64,000 nt of DNA from Eukaryota sp. TZLM1-RC (taxonomy: Eukaryota > Metamonada: BaSk clade), in contig JAUPSS010000008.1 in the NCBI GenBank assembly GCA_040285825.1, positions 62,001 through 126,000 on the forward strand, in the 5' to 3' direction. Shown here piece by piece: positions 1 to 10,264 of this stretch (positions are counted from its first letter, which is position 1; the number at the start of each line of letters is the position of its first letter). The notes below the pieces were generated by a model, which saw nothing but the letters and a program-made list of their open reading frames with translations, was not told where the DNA came from and ran no database searches. The translations under genes and the position numbers were made by a program.

Positions 1-870
1 TTTGGTTGTAACTTCTAATATAACCAAAGTTTGTCTTCCATTATCGGGCATGATAAATCCTTGGATTGGAATATTGATTGAACCAGCCAAAACAGCTCTC
101 ATTGAAATATTTGCCCTAGTTCCAATTCCCTTTACTCTTACAATACCATTTTTCCCACTCATTGTTTTGTATAATGATGCTTTTTTCTGTGATGCATCAA
201 CTGACCAAAAGATTTCAAATATAAGTGAAAGAATTTCTGTTAAACTTTCCATATATTTTGAAATTTGATTTGTTTATGACATGTCTCTTCCGTGATCCGA
301 TATTTTTGCAAACTTTGACAAATCAATCGCAGAAATAGTTGAATCAGACGTCATTGCTTTATGAGTTAGACTGTTTCTTGGAAGTACAACTTATTTTGTG
401 AAATAATATTCAATTGGCCAAGGAATTCCAATATTATGAAAAATATCTCGTGAAACTTTTCTCAAAATATCATATGCGTTTTGTGTTGTATAAACAGTTT
501 CATCTGGACTAGTGAATCCAATAAACATAGATTTCGGTAAACCCGCTTTGTTTATTTTAATTTGATTAAAAGTTCCAGATTGTTTATTTTTGCACTTTAC
601 ACAAACATATCCTTTTTGTGTCTTTTCTTTTAAAGTTTGAAGAGTATGATATTGTCCATTTGTTTGTTGATGTTGTAGACCAAATTGTTTACAAGATGGA
701 CAAATACACATGAATGTTTGAGCTACAATTTTAAAAACCTCCTTCAACATCACAGGCATGTAAAATCCAACATTGAATTTTATTCTACTGTGACTTTCAC
801 TTATCATGCATTCCTCTGTGAAATTCACTCCTGTTTTCAACTTTCTCAATGTCTACTCACAGGCTGTAAG
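1..870 (-). pseudogene. RNA polymerase largest subunit (RPB1/RPO1-like), N-terminal clamp fragment, broken
   Basis: Reading leftwards from about 850, the frame resembles the clamp region of a largest RNA polymerase subunit. It has a segment like the PV-hP-GF stretch, a CICPSC Cys pair, a second pair in GYVCVKCKNKQSG, and then a region like the conserved K-G-iR-n-GKR-nfSaR block (here SGKNGIVRVKGIGTRAN, about 150-100). Stop codons near 391 and about 285 interrupt one otherwise continuous frame, so it is a pseudogene. It runs off the window edge. The sequence is strongly diverged from what I expect of nuclear Pol I, II or III. With the viral-type helicase relic nearby it is best read as a giant-virus or linear-plasmid type polymerase subunit (inference). 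The open frame on the plus strand at 2-268 is its shadow. Confidence 0.6.
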
Positions 871-1077
871 AGACATGTAACATCATTTGACAAAGACAAT
901 CATGATCTTCATCAATGGGCTACCTCACTTAAATACACCAACTGCTTTCACAGAACAAAGCCTCGCGACTTGATGTATCTAAGTGGATCTATCAAATGCT
1001 ACTAAGCCATTTGTAGATCGGTCTCAAAAGTTTTTCAAAAAAAATTAAAAAAAATAAAAACCTCAAAATAACGTATT

Positions 1078-3477
1078 TATTGAATTTGCACACTTAATTA
1101 AATTAACTCAATACTAATGGGACGACTATCATTGAACCAAGATTTCCTCTACAAAATCTTGATCTGCTTGCTGTCTAGCTAAAGCTTCTCTTATTCGATT
1201 GAAAAACCGTGGTAATCTATTAATAATGGCAAATTGAATCCGTGAACGCCATAAAAATATATCAAATCTTCTCATTGTTTTTTCTTGCACCATCTTTTGG
1301 AAGTCATTCAAAAAAGTTTCTGCTTCAACTGATAATCTTCCATTTATCGAAAATGGGAAAGCAATAAAAACCAGCTGTGTATTTCTATCGACATTAGCCT
1401 CTTCAATATCTTTATCATATTTTCTATGTTTCTCTTTTGCTTTAAAATCCAGAGCAGCCACAGGATTAAGTTTTCTTCTGTGAACCAAAGTATCATTTGC
1501 AACATTACATGAGACAAAGTCAACAATAGCTTCAGAATTATCAATCCAATCACAGTATACATCACCTCTATCATCAGAACCAAAATTATTCAGAGAAAGT
1601 GTTTCCTTCAGCAGGGGCTCTTTGATACACGATATCCTTGCAGTTTGTGCCATATTGAAAACAGTGTCTCTAACAGCATCATGTAATGGGAAACGATAAG
1701 TTATCAATTTAGAGCAATTCAGAGCATGGCGCAAAGTGAGTTGAGGTGAATTCGAACAAATACATTTTTCCTTTGATAATAATTGATTAATGGGGATGTT
1801 CAAATATAATCTCATTTTTGTTACAAATGCTTCATTAGTGGCACACAATCCAAATCTTCGTGGTACAATGGTTACAAAAAGTGAAGAATCTGACGCCTTG
1901 TTTTCACAAACACCCTTTTCCAATAACAATGAGTGAAGATCTTGATTTAAAACAGCCGAGCTGCAAATATTATTATAAAGCTCTTTTTCATACATTCCAG
2001 TCAATCTTTTCTGTAATGTTCGAAGAGTGTACTTCAAATTTAAAACTTTTTTTTCTGGAATATTGCCATTGAATGATTGGGGAAAACATCGACCCCATTT
2101 TTCTACATCAATTCTTGAAATTTCCACATTTAATGCAAAAACAGTGGAACTTTGCGTTGTCATCAATAAATCTTCCCAATCTGCAAATCTTTCGGAAAAC
2201 TCAAAGATTGCATTTCTGCATCCACCAACAAAAGCACACGAGGTAAGAATAGAAGCCTTCGTCCACCCTAAACCACCATAATGTGGACTAAGGTAAGCAT
2301 GATCTGGAATTTGAAAGATTTTACATCCCAGTAATTGCGACAGAACTTTTGCACGTAACTCATTAAACTTTTGAGCCAAAGGTCTAGTGACGAGAGGATT
2401 TGTAGATCGAAATATATGATTAAAATTGGAACTAAAACACAGTCTTATAATGGTAAATTTGATGTGTTTTTTTATATCTAAATTCATCATTCGGTCAATT
2501 TTGTCAGAAATTGAGTTCAACTTTTCAAACAATTTTTTGGTAATTTCATCATTTTTTCCTAAAAACGAACTCAAATGACGAATAGCATCAATTGAATATA
2601 ATTTGGCTTGAATTTCAATACCATCAACTGATGTGGAAACCAGAGAATTCGATAACAAAACACATTTAAGTAAATTAAGTCGGAGACCAATTTTGGTAAA
2701 TAATTCTTTAAAACATATAGTTGCTTGTTTCACAATATTTAAATCACCAATAAGAACAACGTCATCCGTATATGCAATGATTTTTAGCGAAGGAAACATC
2801 TCTTGAATTTGTAATAAAATAGGATGAATGGCCAAACAAAACAAAAGAGGTCCTTACGGATTTCCTTGCTTAATACCACTTGATGAACTCAAAATGGAAT
2901 TACCAAAATGTAAATTAGAATTTGTGCTATATGTTGTTTGGACATTCGGCATTAATTCCAACATATATTGCAATAAAGCAATATGGATACTGCGACGACC
3001 GAGTGAATTGACTGCATTACTAAAATCCAATGACATACAAACATTGGATTCATTTTGGCGAAATAATACATCTGTAGAAAATATCGCTGAAGAGACTCCA
3101 TCAGTGGTATTGATTCCATATTGAAAGGGTAATAAAATTTTTTTGCTTTTTCATTGAACCTGCTCAAGCAACACGCAGAAAAAATATTTTGTAAGCTCTC
3201 AGAGACTGCAATAAGTCGAACATCCATTTTTCAATTTTTGACAAGTGCAGTCAAATGAGAACTTCTTAATTCTTCTGGATATCTTAGTTGACCAGTCAAT
3301 ATATTGTTGAGAAATTTGGTTAATAAACCAAGACAATCCTCTGAAGAAATAATTGCGGCTTTTACATGATCGATAGTAATACCAGAAAGTCCGGCAGACT
3401 TACCACGTGGTCTCTTTTTGATCACCGAAAAAACTTCTGATGGCATTAATGGAAAATTTTCCCAGTAAAAAGTTATT
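1078..3477 (-). mobile_element. LINE-A copy A1, 5'-truncated, defective
   Basis: Non-LTR retrotransposon, 3' end at about 1078 (element sense ends AATTCAATAAATA), truncated 5' end at about 3477. The protein has a reverse transcriptase core, a CxC-x8-HxxxC zinc cluster (CICSNSPQLTLRHALNC, about 1775-1725), and a C-terminal restriction-like endonuclease-type region with IVDFVSCN and DFKAKEKHRKY. The copy is dead. The usual QGDPLGP is QGNP-stop-GP near 2855, the catalytic YMDD is YTDD near 2765, and a frameshift sits in the poly-T tract near 3140. It has inserted antisense into a viral-type helicase gene: the sequence right of 3477 codes for helicase on the plus strand. Confidence 0.88.
1129..2844 (-). 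pseudogene. LINE-A reverse transcriptase/endonuclease, C-terminal part of copy A1
   Basis: This 571-residue open frame covers the RT palm and thumb after the QGDP-like motif, the linker, the Cys-His cluster and the endonuclease-like tail ending in EEILVQ. The upstream RT part (2854-3491) is in two other frames. It has no bona fide start codon context of its own: the reading begins after the stop that breaks the QGDPLGP motif. The family architecture (RT, zinc cluster, then PD-(D/E)XK-like domain at the C terminus) matches the R2/R4/NeSL type of site-selective LINEs rather than the APE type. Product inactive, judging from the stop and the YTDD substitution. Confidence 0.8.
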
Positions 3478-4013
3478 AAATCTACAAACACCCTTGATTA
3501 AAGAGTATCGACGAAGAGTATTTTTCACAGCAACACCTTTGAATAGTTCTCCAACTGAAATCATTCACATATGGAACATTCAGAATCCTGATAAACAGAA
3601 ACGTGTTTCAGATTACTTTGAGGAAAAAACTATGGAACATCTATCTGTTTGGAAACTAAAAGAGAGTAAAAAAGATAAACTAGTAAAATTAATTATTGAA
3701 AGTAATTTTCTAATTGCAAAATCATCCCAAAGTGGTAAACTACCAACAGTTTTTTACGAGGGAACAAAATCCAAACACGGTTATCTTACAACTATTCGAT
3801 GTCCTGCTTCAAAAAACATTGGGATGCAATGCAACAAAACACATATCAAAACTTTCAATTAGATAATGATGTATCAAAATATGAACGAGTAAATAGTGAA
3901 GTTTGGTAAACACAGGATCCACACACAGTAACATTGGATTGGATTTCTGAATATGCCCCAGTTGCTGTAGTGTGGATACATTATTTATTGCAAAATAATA
4001 CATAATAAATTGG
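3056..4013. repeat. Unit 1 of a 958-bp tandem duplication (LINE-A end plus helicase fragment)
   Basis: The stretch starting GGCGAAATAATACATCTG at about 3056 recurs at about 4014 and 6074, and the following bases match almost exactly. The unit contains the truncated 5' part of LINE-A and the helicase fragment. Unit 2 runs 4014-4562 and continues at 5667-6073 after an LTR element. Unit 3 begins at 6074 but continues into LINE-A coding sequence rather than helicase. The repeat therefore arose after LINE-A had inserted into the helicase gene. Confidence 0.85.
3466..4013 (+). pseudogene. D6/VETF-type superfamily II helicase, internal fragment (first copy)
   Basis: The plus-strand frame reads through IKEYRRRVFFTATPLNSSP (about 3500-3557), a good match to the motif III region of SNF2-like/D6-type helicases. 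There the consensus is a hydrophobic run, TATP, N and EI followed by a hydrophobic helix. About 110 further residues are open to 3862; the reading then needs a frame change (a weaker frame continues to about 4013). Motifs V and VI are found in the same orientation at 9184-9560, beyond the inserted elements, so the two pieces are probably one original gene. NCLDV early transcription factor and D6/D11 helicases fit best; yeast-type linear plasmid helicases are an alternative. Confidence 0.6.
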
Positions 4014-4431
4014 CGAAATAATACATCTGTAGAAAATATCGCTGAAGAGACTCCATCAGTGGTATTGATTCCATATTGAAAGGGTAATAAATTTTTTTGC
4101 TTTTTCATTGAACCTGCTCAAGCAACACGCAGAAAAAATATTTTGTAAGCTCTCAGAGACTGCAATAAGTCGAACATCCATTTTTCAATTTTTGACAAGT
4201 GCAGTCAAATGAGAACTTCTTAATTCTTCTGGATATCTTAGTTGACCAGTCAATATATTGTTGAGAAATTTGGTTAATAAACCAAGACAATCCTCTGAAG
4301 AAATAATTGCGGCTTTTACATGATCGATAGTAATACCAGAAAGTCCGGCAGACTTACCACGTGGTCTCTTTTTGATCACCGAAAAAACTTCTGATGGCAT
4401 TAATGGAAAATTTTCCCAGTAAAAAGTTATT
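4014..4431 (-). mobile_element. LINE-A fragment A2 (duplicated 5' end of A1)
   Basis: Near-identical copy of 3056-3477, coding for the RT linker and first RT motifs (KKRPRGKSAGLSGITIDHV). It ends at the same truncation point as A1 and continues into the same helicase sequence, so it is a product of the tandem duplication and not an independent insertion. Confidence 0.85.
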
Positions 4432-4562
4432 AAATCTACAAACACCCTTGATTAAAGAGTATCGACGAAGAGTATTTTTCACAGCAACACCTTTGAATAG
4501 TTCTCCAACTGAAATCATTCACATATGGAACATTCAGAATCCTGATAAACAGAAACGTGTTT

Positions 4563-4702
4563 TGATGCCGTTAGGCAGATGAACACACGAAGGAGAGAGA
4601 GAAATCTGTTGTTTATTAATAAAACTGATTCATAAATGAGTATCACGTCATCAGTCGAAATACATAGAAACCTACTAATTCAATTTGAGTGCAACAACAA
4701 CA
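4563..4702 (-). repeat. 3' LTR of T1
   Basis: 140 bp with termini TG...CA in element sense, apparently identical to 5527-5666. It contains a TGATGACGTGA motif and AATAAA-like AT-rich sequence. The ending TCTGCCTAACGGCATCA is shared with the solo LTR at 24752-24914. Confidence 0.88.
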
Positions 4703-4825
4703 CTACTTTTTCCCACTTTTCTGAGGACAAATACAGTACTGGCTCAATAGAGGGAAGATATGGGGTTTGTTAAACTCTTTGGTGCATCGTTTGTGTGACA
4801 CAAATAATTTACCTCATGTTTGATT

Positions 4826-5500
4826 TTAGATGGACAATCGCGGGAGATGTGTCCAGGCTTGTGGCACTTGAAGCACGATTGATTTTTTTAAATCCTGAGA
4901 GCGCCAAGAGGACCTCGTTTTAGTGCCAGCCGTACGTTCCACATCATTTACTGAGGTTTTGAAACCACGAGTCCATGAAGCAACCCTAGAGCAGTCCAAC
5001 AGCTCATCAGTAGTGGTTTCGACAAGAGAGTGAAGATCTGGGAATACATCATCTCGAATTCTCGCTAGTAGAGAACGTTGAAGACCTACGGGAAGAATTC
5101 CTCTGGCAAATCGATTCAGAAAAGCTGTGTCTGGTAACTTCAGTCCGGAAGCCCTACTCTTTACCTGGAGGAAACGTCGCAGGTAACAGGACATACGTTC
5201 TCGGACGTCACCAATACGGACATCAAGCTTCAGTTCTGACATAGCCAGACTAAAATCTTCGTACGTGGCGAACGATACGACAGATTGAAGATGTCTAAGA
5301 AGAACATCGTCACTGGAAGAGACGTCGGATTTCTGGAGAGATAGGGACTCTAACAGAAAAGAATCGACCAAGAGTCTTGCTGGAACAAGCTCTTTCTTAG
5401 AAGTCACAGAAGAATAGATCTTCCACTCTTGTAGGAACAAGAGAACACTTTCAACTTTCATGGAAGAAAGAGACGGGAGGTTGACAGAAGGAACAGTCAT
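4826..5500 (-). pseudogene. Gag-like protein of T1, frameshifted before the zinc knuckle
   Basis: The 224-residue frame starts MTVPSVNLPSLSS at 5500, 26 bp after the 5' LTR, and has the helical character of a retroelement capsid. The final part leaves the frame: a clean CCHC knuckle, CFKCHKPGHISRDC (4875-4834), lies in another frame at the end. A one-base change after SQDLKK therefore separates capsid from nucleocapsid. It would package RNA in virus-like particles supplied by a related autonomous element. Gag assignment rests on the knuckle and the LTR context. Confidence 0.7.
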
Positions 5501-5526
5501 CTGAAATAAGAAGGGCCAATAATTAT

Positions 5527-5666
5527 TGATGCCGTTAGGCAGATGAACACACGAAGGAGAGAGAGAAATCTGTTGTTTATTAATAAAACTGATTCATAAA
5601 TGAGTATCACGTCATCAGTCGAAATACATAGAAACCTACTAATTCAATTTGAGTGCAACAACAACA
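5527..5666 (-). repeat. 5' LTR of T1
   Basis: 140-bp partner of 4563-4702. On the minus strand it is followed by ATAATTAT and then TGGCCCTTCTTA, a possible primer binding site eight bases in from the LTR, and then the Gag start codon. Confidence 0.88.
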
Positions 5667-6073
5667 GTTTCAGATTACTTTGAGGAAAAAAATATGGAAC
5701 ATCTATCTGTTTGGAAACTAAAAGAGAGTAAAAAAGATAAACTAGTAAAATTAATTATTGAAAGTAATTTTCTAATTGCAAAATCATCCCAAAGTGATAA
5801 ACTACCAACAGTTTTTTACGAGGGAACAAAATCCAAACACGGTTATCTTACAACTATTCGATGTCCTGCTTCAAAAAACATTGGGATGCAATGCAACAAA
5901 ACACATATCAAAACTTTCAATTAGATAATGATGTATCAAAATATGAACGAGTAAATAGTGAAGTTTGGTAAACACAGGATCCACACACAGTAACATTGGA
6001 TTGGATTTCTGAATATGCCCCAGTTGCTGTAGTGTGGATACATTATTTATTGCAAAATAATACATAATAAATT

Positions 6074-7034
6074 GGCGAAATAATACATCTGTAGAAAATA
6101 TCGCTGAAGAGACTCCATCAGTGGTATTGATTCCATATTGAAAGGGTAATAAATTTTTTTTTGCTTTTTCATTGAACCTGCTCAAGCAACACGCAGAAAA
6201 AATATTTTGTAAGCTCTCAGAGACTGCAATAAGTCGAACATCCATTTTTCAATTTTTGACAAGTGCAGTCAAATGAGAACTTCTTAATTCTTCTGGATAT
6301 CTTAGTTGACCAGTCAATATATTGTTGAGAAATTTGGTTAATAAACCAAGACAATCCTCTGAAGAAATAATTGCGGCTTTTACATGATCGATAGTAATAC
6401 CAGAAAGTCCGGCAGACTTACCACGTGGTCTCTTTTTGATCACCGAAAAAACTTCTGATGGCATTAATGGAAAATTTTCCCAGTATGTGCCGTAAAAATT
6501 TTGATTCATTATAGGGTCTTCAAAAGGATGAAGTATTTTTAGTTTATCTATTGTATTTTCATTGTTGGGTGCTTTAACTCCGGGACTTAAAGCTGACAAA
6601 GCCTTGGACCATTTGTTGTCAAAGCATTTGTCTTCAAAAATTTTACTTAATTTCTCGGATGATTGATTTCTCGGTGCTATATTAGTTAAATTTTCGGAAT
6701 TACTTACGAAATTTTGTTCAAAAGGAGGACAAAAAGAACCAAAAAATTCCCAAATAATATTGATAGCATACTTTCCTTTACATAATTGATCCAAAAATCT
6801 TTGAAAAACGAAAGCAAATTCGTTGCATTTGGTCGGATGAATTTCTTGAGGTATTCTTATGGGAGGATGGTAGTTATCAACTATGCGGCATTTCAAGCAT
6901 CAATCAGAAGTTTTTCCTTTTGCATTTTTTCCAAAAGAAATACCACAATTGTTGCAAGTTTTGTGCTTCAATCGATTGCTAACTGGTTTTGTAACAACTT
7001 GTGGAGCATCATTTATGGGTTCTACCTTAGACAT
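6074..7034 (-). mobile_element. LINE-A copy A3, N-terminal half (inverted relative to A3b)
   Basis: The ATG at 7034-7032 begins MSKVEPINDAPQVV. A Cys4-type ribbon follows (TCNNCGISFGKN and CLKCR, about 6965-6890) with an in-frame TGA before the second Cys pair. Then comes the spacer with PPIRIPQEIHP and the first RT motifs to the 6074 breakpoint. This and its duplicate at 22.3 kb are the only places showing the LINE-A N terminus. The left edge is the start of tandem unit 3, the right edge is fused head-to-head to a plus-strand LINE-A. Confidence 0.8.
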
Positions 7035-8890
7035 ATTGCACATATTCTAATTTACATTTTGGTAATAACATTTTGAGTTCATCAAGTGGTGTAAAGCAAG
7101 GAGATCCGTTAGGACCTCTTTTGTTTTGTTTGGCCATTCATCCTATTTTACTGCAAATTCAAGAGATGTTTGCTTCACTAAAAATGATTGCATATATGGA
7201 TGATGTTGTGCTTATTGGTGATTTAAATATTGTGAAACAAGCAACTGTATGTTTTAAAGAATTATTGACCAAAATTGGTCTCCGACTTAATTTACTTAAA
7301 TGTGTTTTGTTATCGAATTATCCAGTTTCCACAATAGTTGATGGTATTGAAATTCAAGCCAAATTATATTCAATTGATGCTTTTCGTCATTTGGGTTCGT
7401 TTTTAGAAAATAATGATGAAATTACCAAAAACTTGTTTGAAAAGTTGAACTCAATTTCTGACAAAATTGATCGAATGATGAATTTAGATATAAAAAAACA
7501 CATTAAATTTACCATTATAAGACTGTGTTTTAGTTCCAATTTTAATCATATATTTCGATCTACAAATCCTCTCGTCACTAGACCTTTGGCTCAGAAGTTT
7601 AATGAATTACGTGCAAAAGTTCTGTCTCAATTACTGGGATGTAAAATGTTTCAAATTCCAGATCATGCTTACCTTAGTCCACATTATGGCGGCTTAGGGT
7701 GGACGAAGGCTTCTATTCCTGCCTCGTGTGCTTTTGTTGGTGGATGCAGAAATGCAATCTTTGAGTTTTCCGAAAGATTTGCAGATTGGGAAGATTTATT
7801 GATGGCAACGCAAAGTTCCACTGTTTTTGCATTAAATGAAGAAATTTCAAAAATTGATGTAGAAAAATGGGGTCGATGTTTTCCCCAATCATTCAATGGC
7901 AATATTCCAGAAAAAAATGTTTTAAGTTTGAAGTACACTCTTCGAACATTACAGAAACGATAGACTGGAATGTATGAAAAAGATCTTTATAATAATATAT
8001 GCAGCTCGGCTGTTTTAAATCAAGATCTTCACTCATTGTTATTAGAAAAGGGTGTTTGTGAAAACAAGTCGTCAGATTCTTCACTTTTTGTAACCATTGT
8101 ACCACGAAGATTTGGATTGTGTGCCAATAATGAAGCATTTGTAACAAAAATGAGATTAAAATTGAACATCCCCATTAATCAATTATTATCAAAAGAAAAA
8201 TGTATTTGTTCGAATTCACCTCGACTCTCTTTGCGCCATGCTCTGAATTGCTCTAAATTGATAACTTATCGTTCTTCATTACATGATGCTGTTAGAGACA
8301 CTGTTTTCAATATGGCACAAACTGCAAGGATATCGTGTATCAAAGAGCCCCTGCTGAAGGAAACACTTTCTCTGAATAATTTGGTTCTGATGATAGAGGT
8401 GATGTATACTGTGATTGGATTGATAATTCTGAAACTATTGTTGACTTTGTCTCATGTAATGTTGCAAATGATACTTTGGTTCACAGAAGAAAACTTAATC
8501 CTGTGGCTGCTCTGGATTTTAAAGCAAAAGAGAAACATAGAAAAAATGATAAAGATATTGAAGAGGCTAATGTCGATAGAAATACACAGCTGGTTTTTAT
8601 TGCTTTCCCATTTTCGATAAATGGAAGATTATCAGTTGAAGCAGAAACTTTTTTGGATGACTTCCAAAAAATGGTGCAAGAAAAAACAATGAAAAGATTT
8701 GATATTTTTTTATGGCGTTCACGGATTCAATTTGCCATTATTAATAGATTACCACGGTTTTTCAATCGAATAAGAGAAGCTTTAGCTAGACAGCAAGTAG
8801 ATCAAGATTTTGTAGAGGAAATCTTGGTTCAATGATAATCGTCCCATTAGTTATGAGTTATTTTAATTAAGTGTGCAAATTCAATAAATA
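7035..8890 (+). mobile_element. LINE-A copy A3b, RT core to 3' end
   Basis: Starts inside the RT just before LSSSSGVKQGDPLGPLL and runs through IAYMDDVVLIGD, the Cys-His cluster and the endonuclease-like tail to the 3' end TTCAATAAATA at 8890. One in-frame stop (TAG near 7961) and a frameshift near 8380 divide it into three frames (7073-7963, 7970-8620, 8476-8835). The RT catalytic YMDD and QGDP are intact. 6.44-9.18 kb is duplicated at about 21.75-24.52 kb. Confidence 0.88.
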
Positions 8891-9183
8891 CATGTTGGTT
8901 AAATAAATTCCAAGTTTTCAATCTAAAAATTTCTTTTGCATCAATATACTCACAAAATTCATCTAAATTGGTTGATTTTGATTGTTTTCTCATTTGAGAA
9001 ACAGAACAATTTTCAAAATTTCCCTGTTACTTTCTCCATCACCGTTGAAGAAATGTTCTTCTTGCCGCTTCTTTGTATCTTTCCAATGTTTGAGATAACC
9101 AAGTGAAAAATTTCGTTTACCTTGAGTAAAAGAGGAGTCAATATTATGAATACCTTCTATTTTGCGATTCTTTCATTGGTTTG
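8891..9183 (-). pseudogene. Unknown conserved ORF relic (FTQG-x2-NF-LKH family), duplicated at 24.2 kb
   Basis: The minus strand reads IHNIDSSFTQGKRNFS, then GYLKHWKDTKKRQEEHFF (about 9150-9040), then a frameshifted piece STNLDEFCEYIDAKEIF. A related but diverged sequence with FTQGEQNFLIGFLKHRK lies at 35677-35937 on the minus strand, directly before a Fanzor C-terminal relic. The copy at 24227-24522 is part of the segmental duplication. Function unknown. The second piece has some resemblance to the region between RuvC-I and RuvC-II of Fanzor proteins, but I cannot establish it. Confidence 0.35.
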
Positions 9184-10245
9184 TCAGCACACAACACAAT
9201 CAAAAATCAGGTCATACATTTGTACCCAAAACTGTTGCTTTTTTGATGGGTAATTTATCATACCAAGAAAGTCAACGAGTGATTAAAATTTATAATAGTT
9301 CTGTTAATTTATATGGAAATGTCATTTCAATGTTGTTACTCAAGATGTTGCTCAAGTTGGTTTAACTTTAACAGCTGTAAGAAGAAGTCTTGTATTGGAT
9401 TATCCATCAGCTGTTCCAATTGTAAAACAAATAAAAGGTCGTGTTGTTAGATTTAATTCACATATTGAATTATTAAAAAATAAAAGAAATGTTACAATTT
9501 ATAATTATGTTACAACATCTCCTGATAAAAAAACATTATCTAAGCGAGAAAAAAATTTTGATGATTAAAGAGGTGACTTATGTTGAATTGAAAAAAGTTA
9601 CAAATTTAATTGATATTAATTCTATTAACGCCAGTTTGGTACAAAAAACAGTTGGTGTGATGAAATTTAAACCTGCAATTAAATATGATTTTTAAAAATT
9701 GTCTCGTGGAAAATTTGATGCATATTATTTACCACTAGAATTAGATATAGTTGAACGTGCAATATCACTCGCGTTAGATTTAAATACAGTTATAAAATTA
9801 AGCGAATTGTATGCTCATATCCAAAAATCTGAAAAATCATTTGTTGGTATTAATATGAATTTGATTCCCAAAACAACGATTATCGAAACATTATCAAAGA
9901 TGAAACAAGATGAAAAAATATTCTTTTATAACAAATCAGGTATTGCTTTTGAACTAGATGAAAAAACATTTGACGAAACTCATATTTCCACAAAAAGTAA
10001 TTTATCATTGGAATCAATATTATTTTCTCTAACGAAAACATCAGTTTTTTCCCAAAATCATCTAAACTATTAAATATTGATGAATTTATTACATCCTTTA
10101 TTGAAGGTAATTCATATTTAGCAATTGAAAATGCAAAACAATTAATAGGGGGAATTCCAATGGCATTATTAAAGGAATCTGTTGAAGAATTATATGTCTC
10201 AAAATTCAATATCAGTTTTTCCAAAGTTTTTGTTTCTGTATGCTT
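9184..10245 (+). pseudogene. D6/VETF-type helicase, C-terminal half with motifs V and VI, frameshifted
   Basis: The frame reads SQRVIKIYNSSVNLYGN, then (after a frame change) TQDVAQVGLTLTAVRRSLVL and QIKGRVVRFNSHIELL (about 9427-9475). This is the motif V/VI pattern (EGixL-nvR and Q-xx-GR-xR-SH) typical of NCLDV D6-like helicases and early transcription factor small subunits. A C-terminal domain follows in 9699-10073, and after another one-base slip near 10045 continues to about 10245 (GGIPMALLKESVEELYVS). At least three frameshifts or stops show it is dead. The upstream half is at 3466-4013. The acidic Walker box region was not found and is presumably lost or outside the window. Confidence 0.65.
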
Positions 10246-10264
10246 AGGTTCCCCATTCATGTCC

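Larger units (their letters stand above)
4563..5666 (-). mobile_element. Short gag-only LTR retrotransposon T1 (TRIM-like)
   Basis: Two 140-bp direct repeats (4563-4702 and 5527-5666) that look identical flank 824 bp of internal sequence. On the minus strand each LTR starts TGTTGTTGTTGC and ends CGGCATCA. A purine-rich tract (AGAAAAGTGGGAAAAAGTAG, 4722-4703) abuts the 3' LTR. The only coding sequence is a Gag with a CCHC knuckle; no protease, RT or integrase is present, so it must be mobilised in trans. The uninterrupted target survives at about 3600-3615. Comparing the two gives a target duplication of 3-4 bp (GTT or GTTT). Confidence 0.88.
4432..6073 (+). pseudogene. Helicase fragment, second copy, interrupted by an LTR element
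   Basis: 4432-4562 and 5667-6073 together repeat 3478-4013. The gene is split by the 1.1-kb LTR element at 4563-5666. The second half differs from the first copy at a few bases (for example AAAGTGATAAACT at about 5790 against AAAGTGGTAAACT). The interruption lies inside the codons following QNPDKQKRV. Confidence 0.7.

Noticed and set aside
2-268. Open plus-strand frame of 88 codons at the window start
   Set aside because: The opposite strand has RNA polymerase subunit motifs in register with the following 600 bp; the plus frame is its antisense shadow.
5500-5526. Firm tRNA primer assignment for T1 and G1
   Set aside because: A TGG lies eight bases inside both LTRs, but the complementary tRNA end cannot be checked here.
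6074-8890. Twin-priming (5' inversion) as origin of the head-to-head LINE-A structure
   Set aside because: In the second locus the inverted part is a complete element to its own 3' end, so both halves contain the RT-to-3' region. Twin priming gives complementary, not overlapping, halves.
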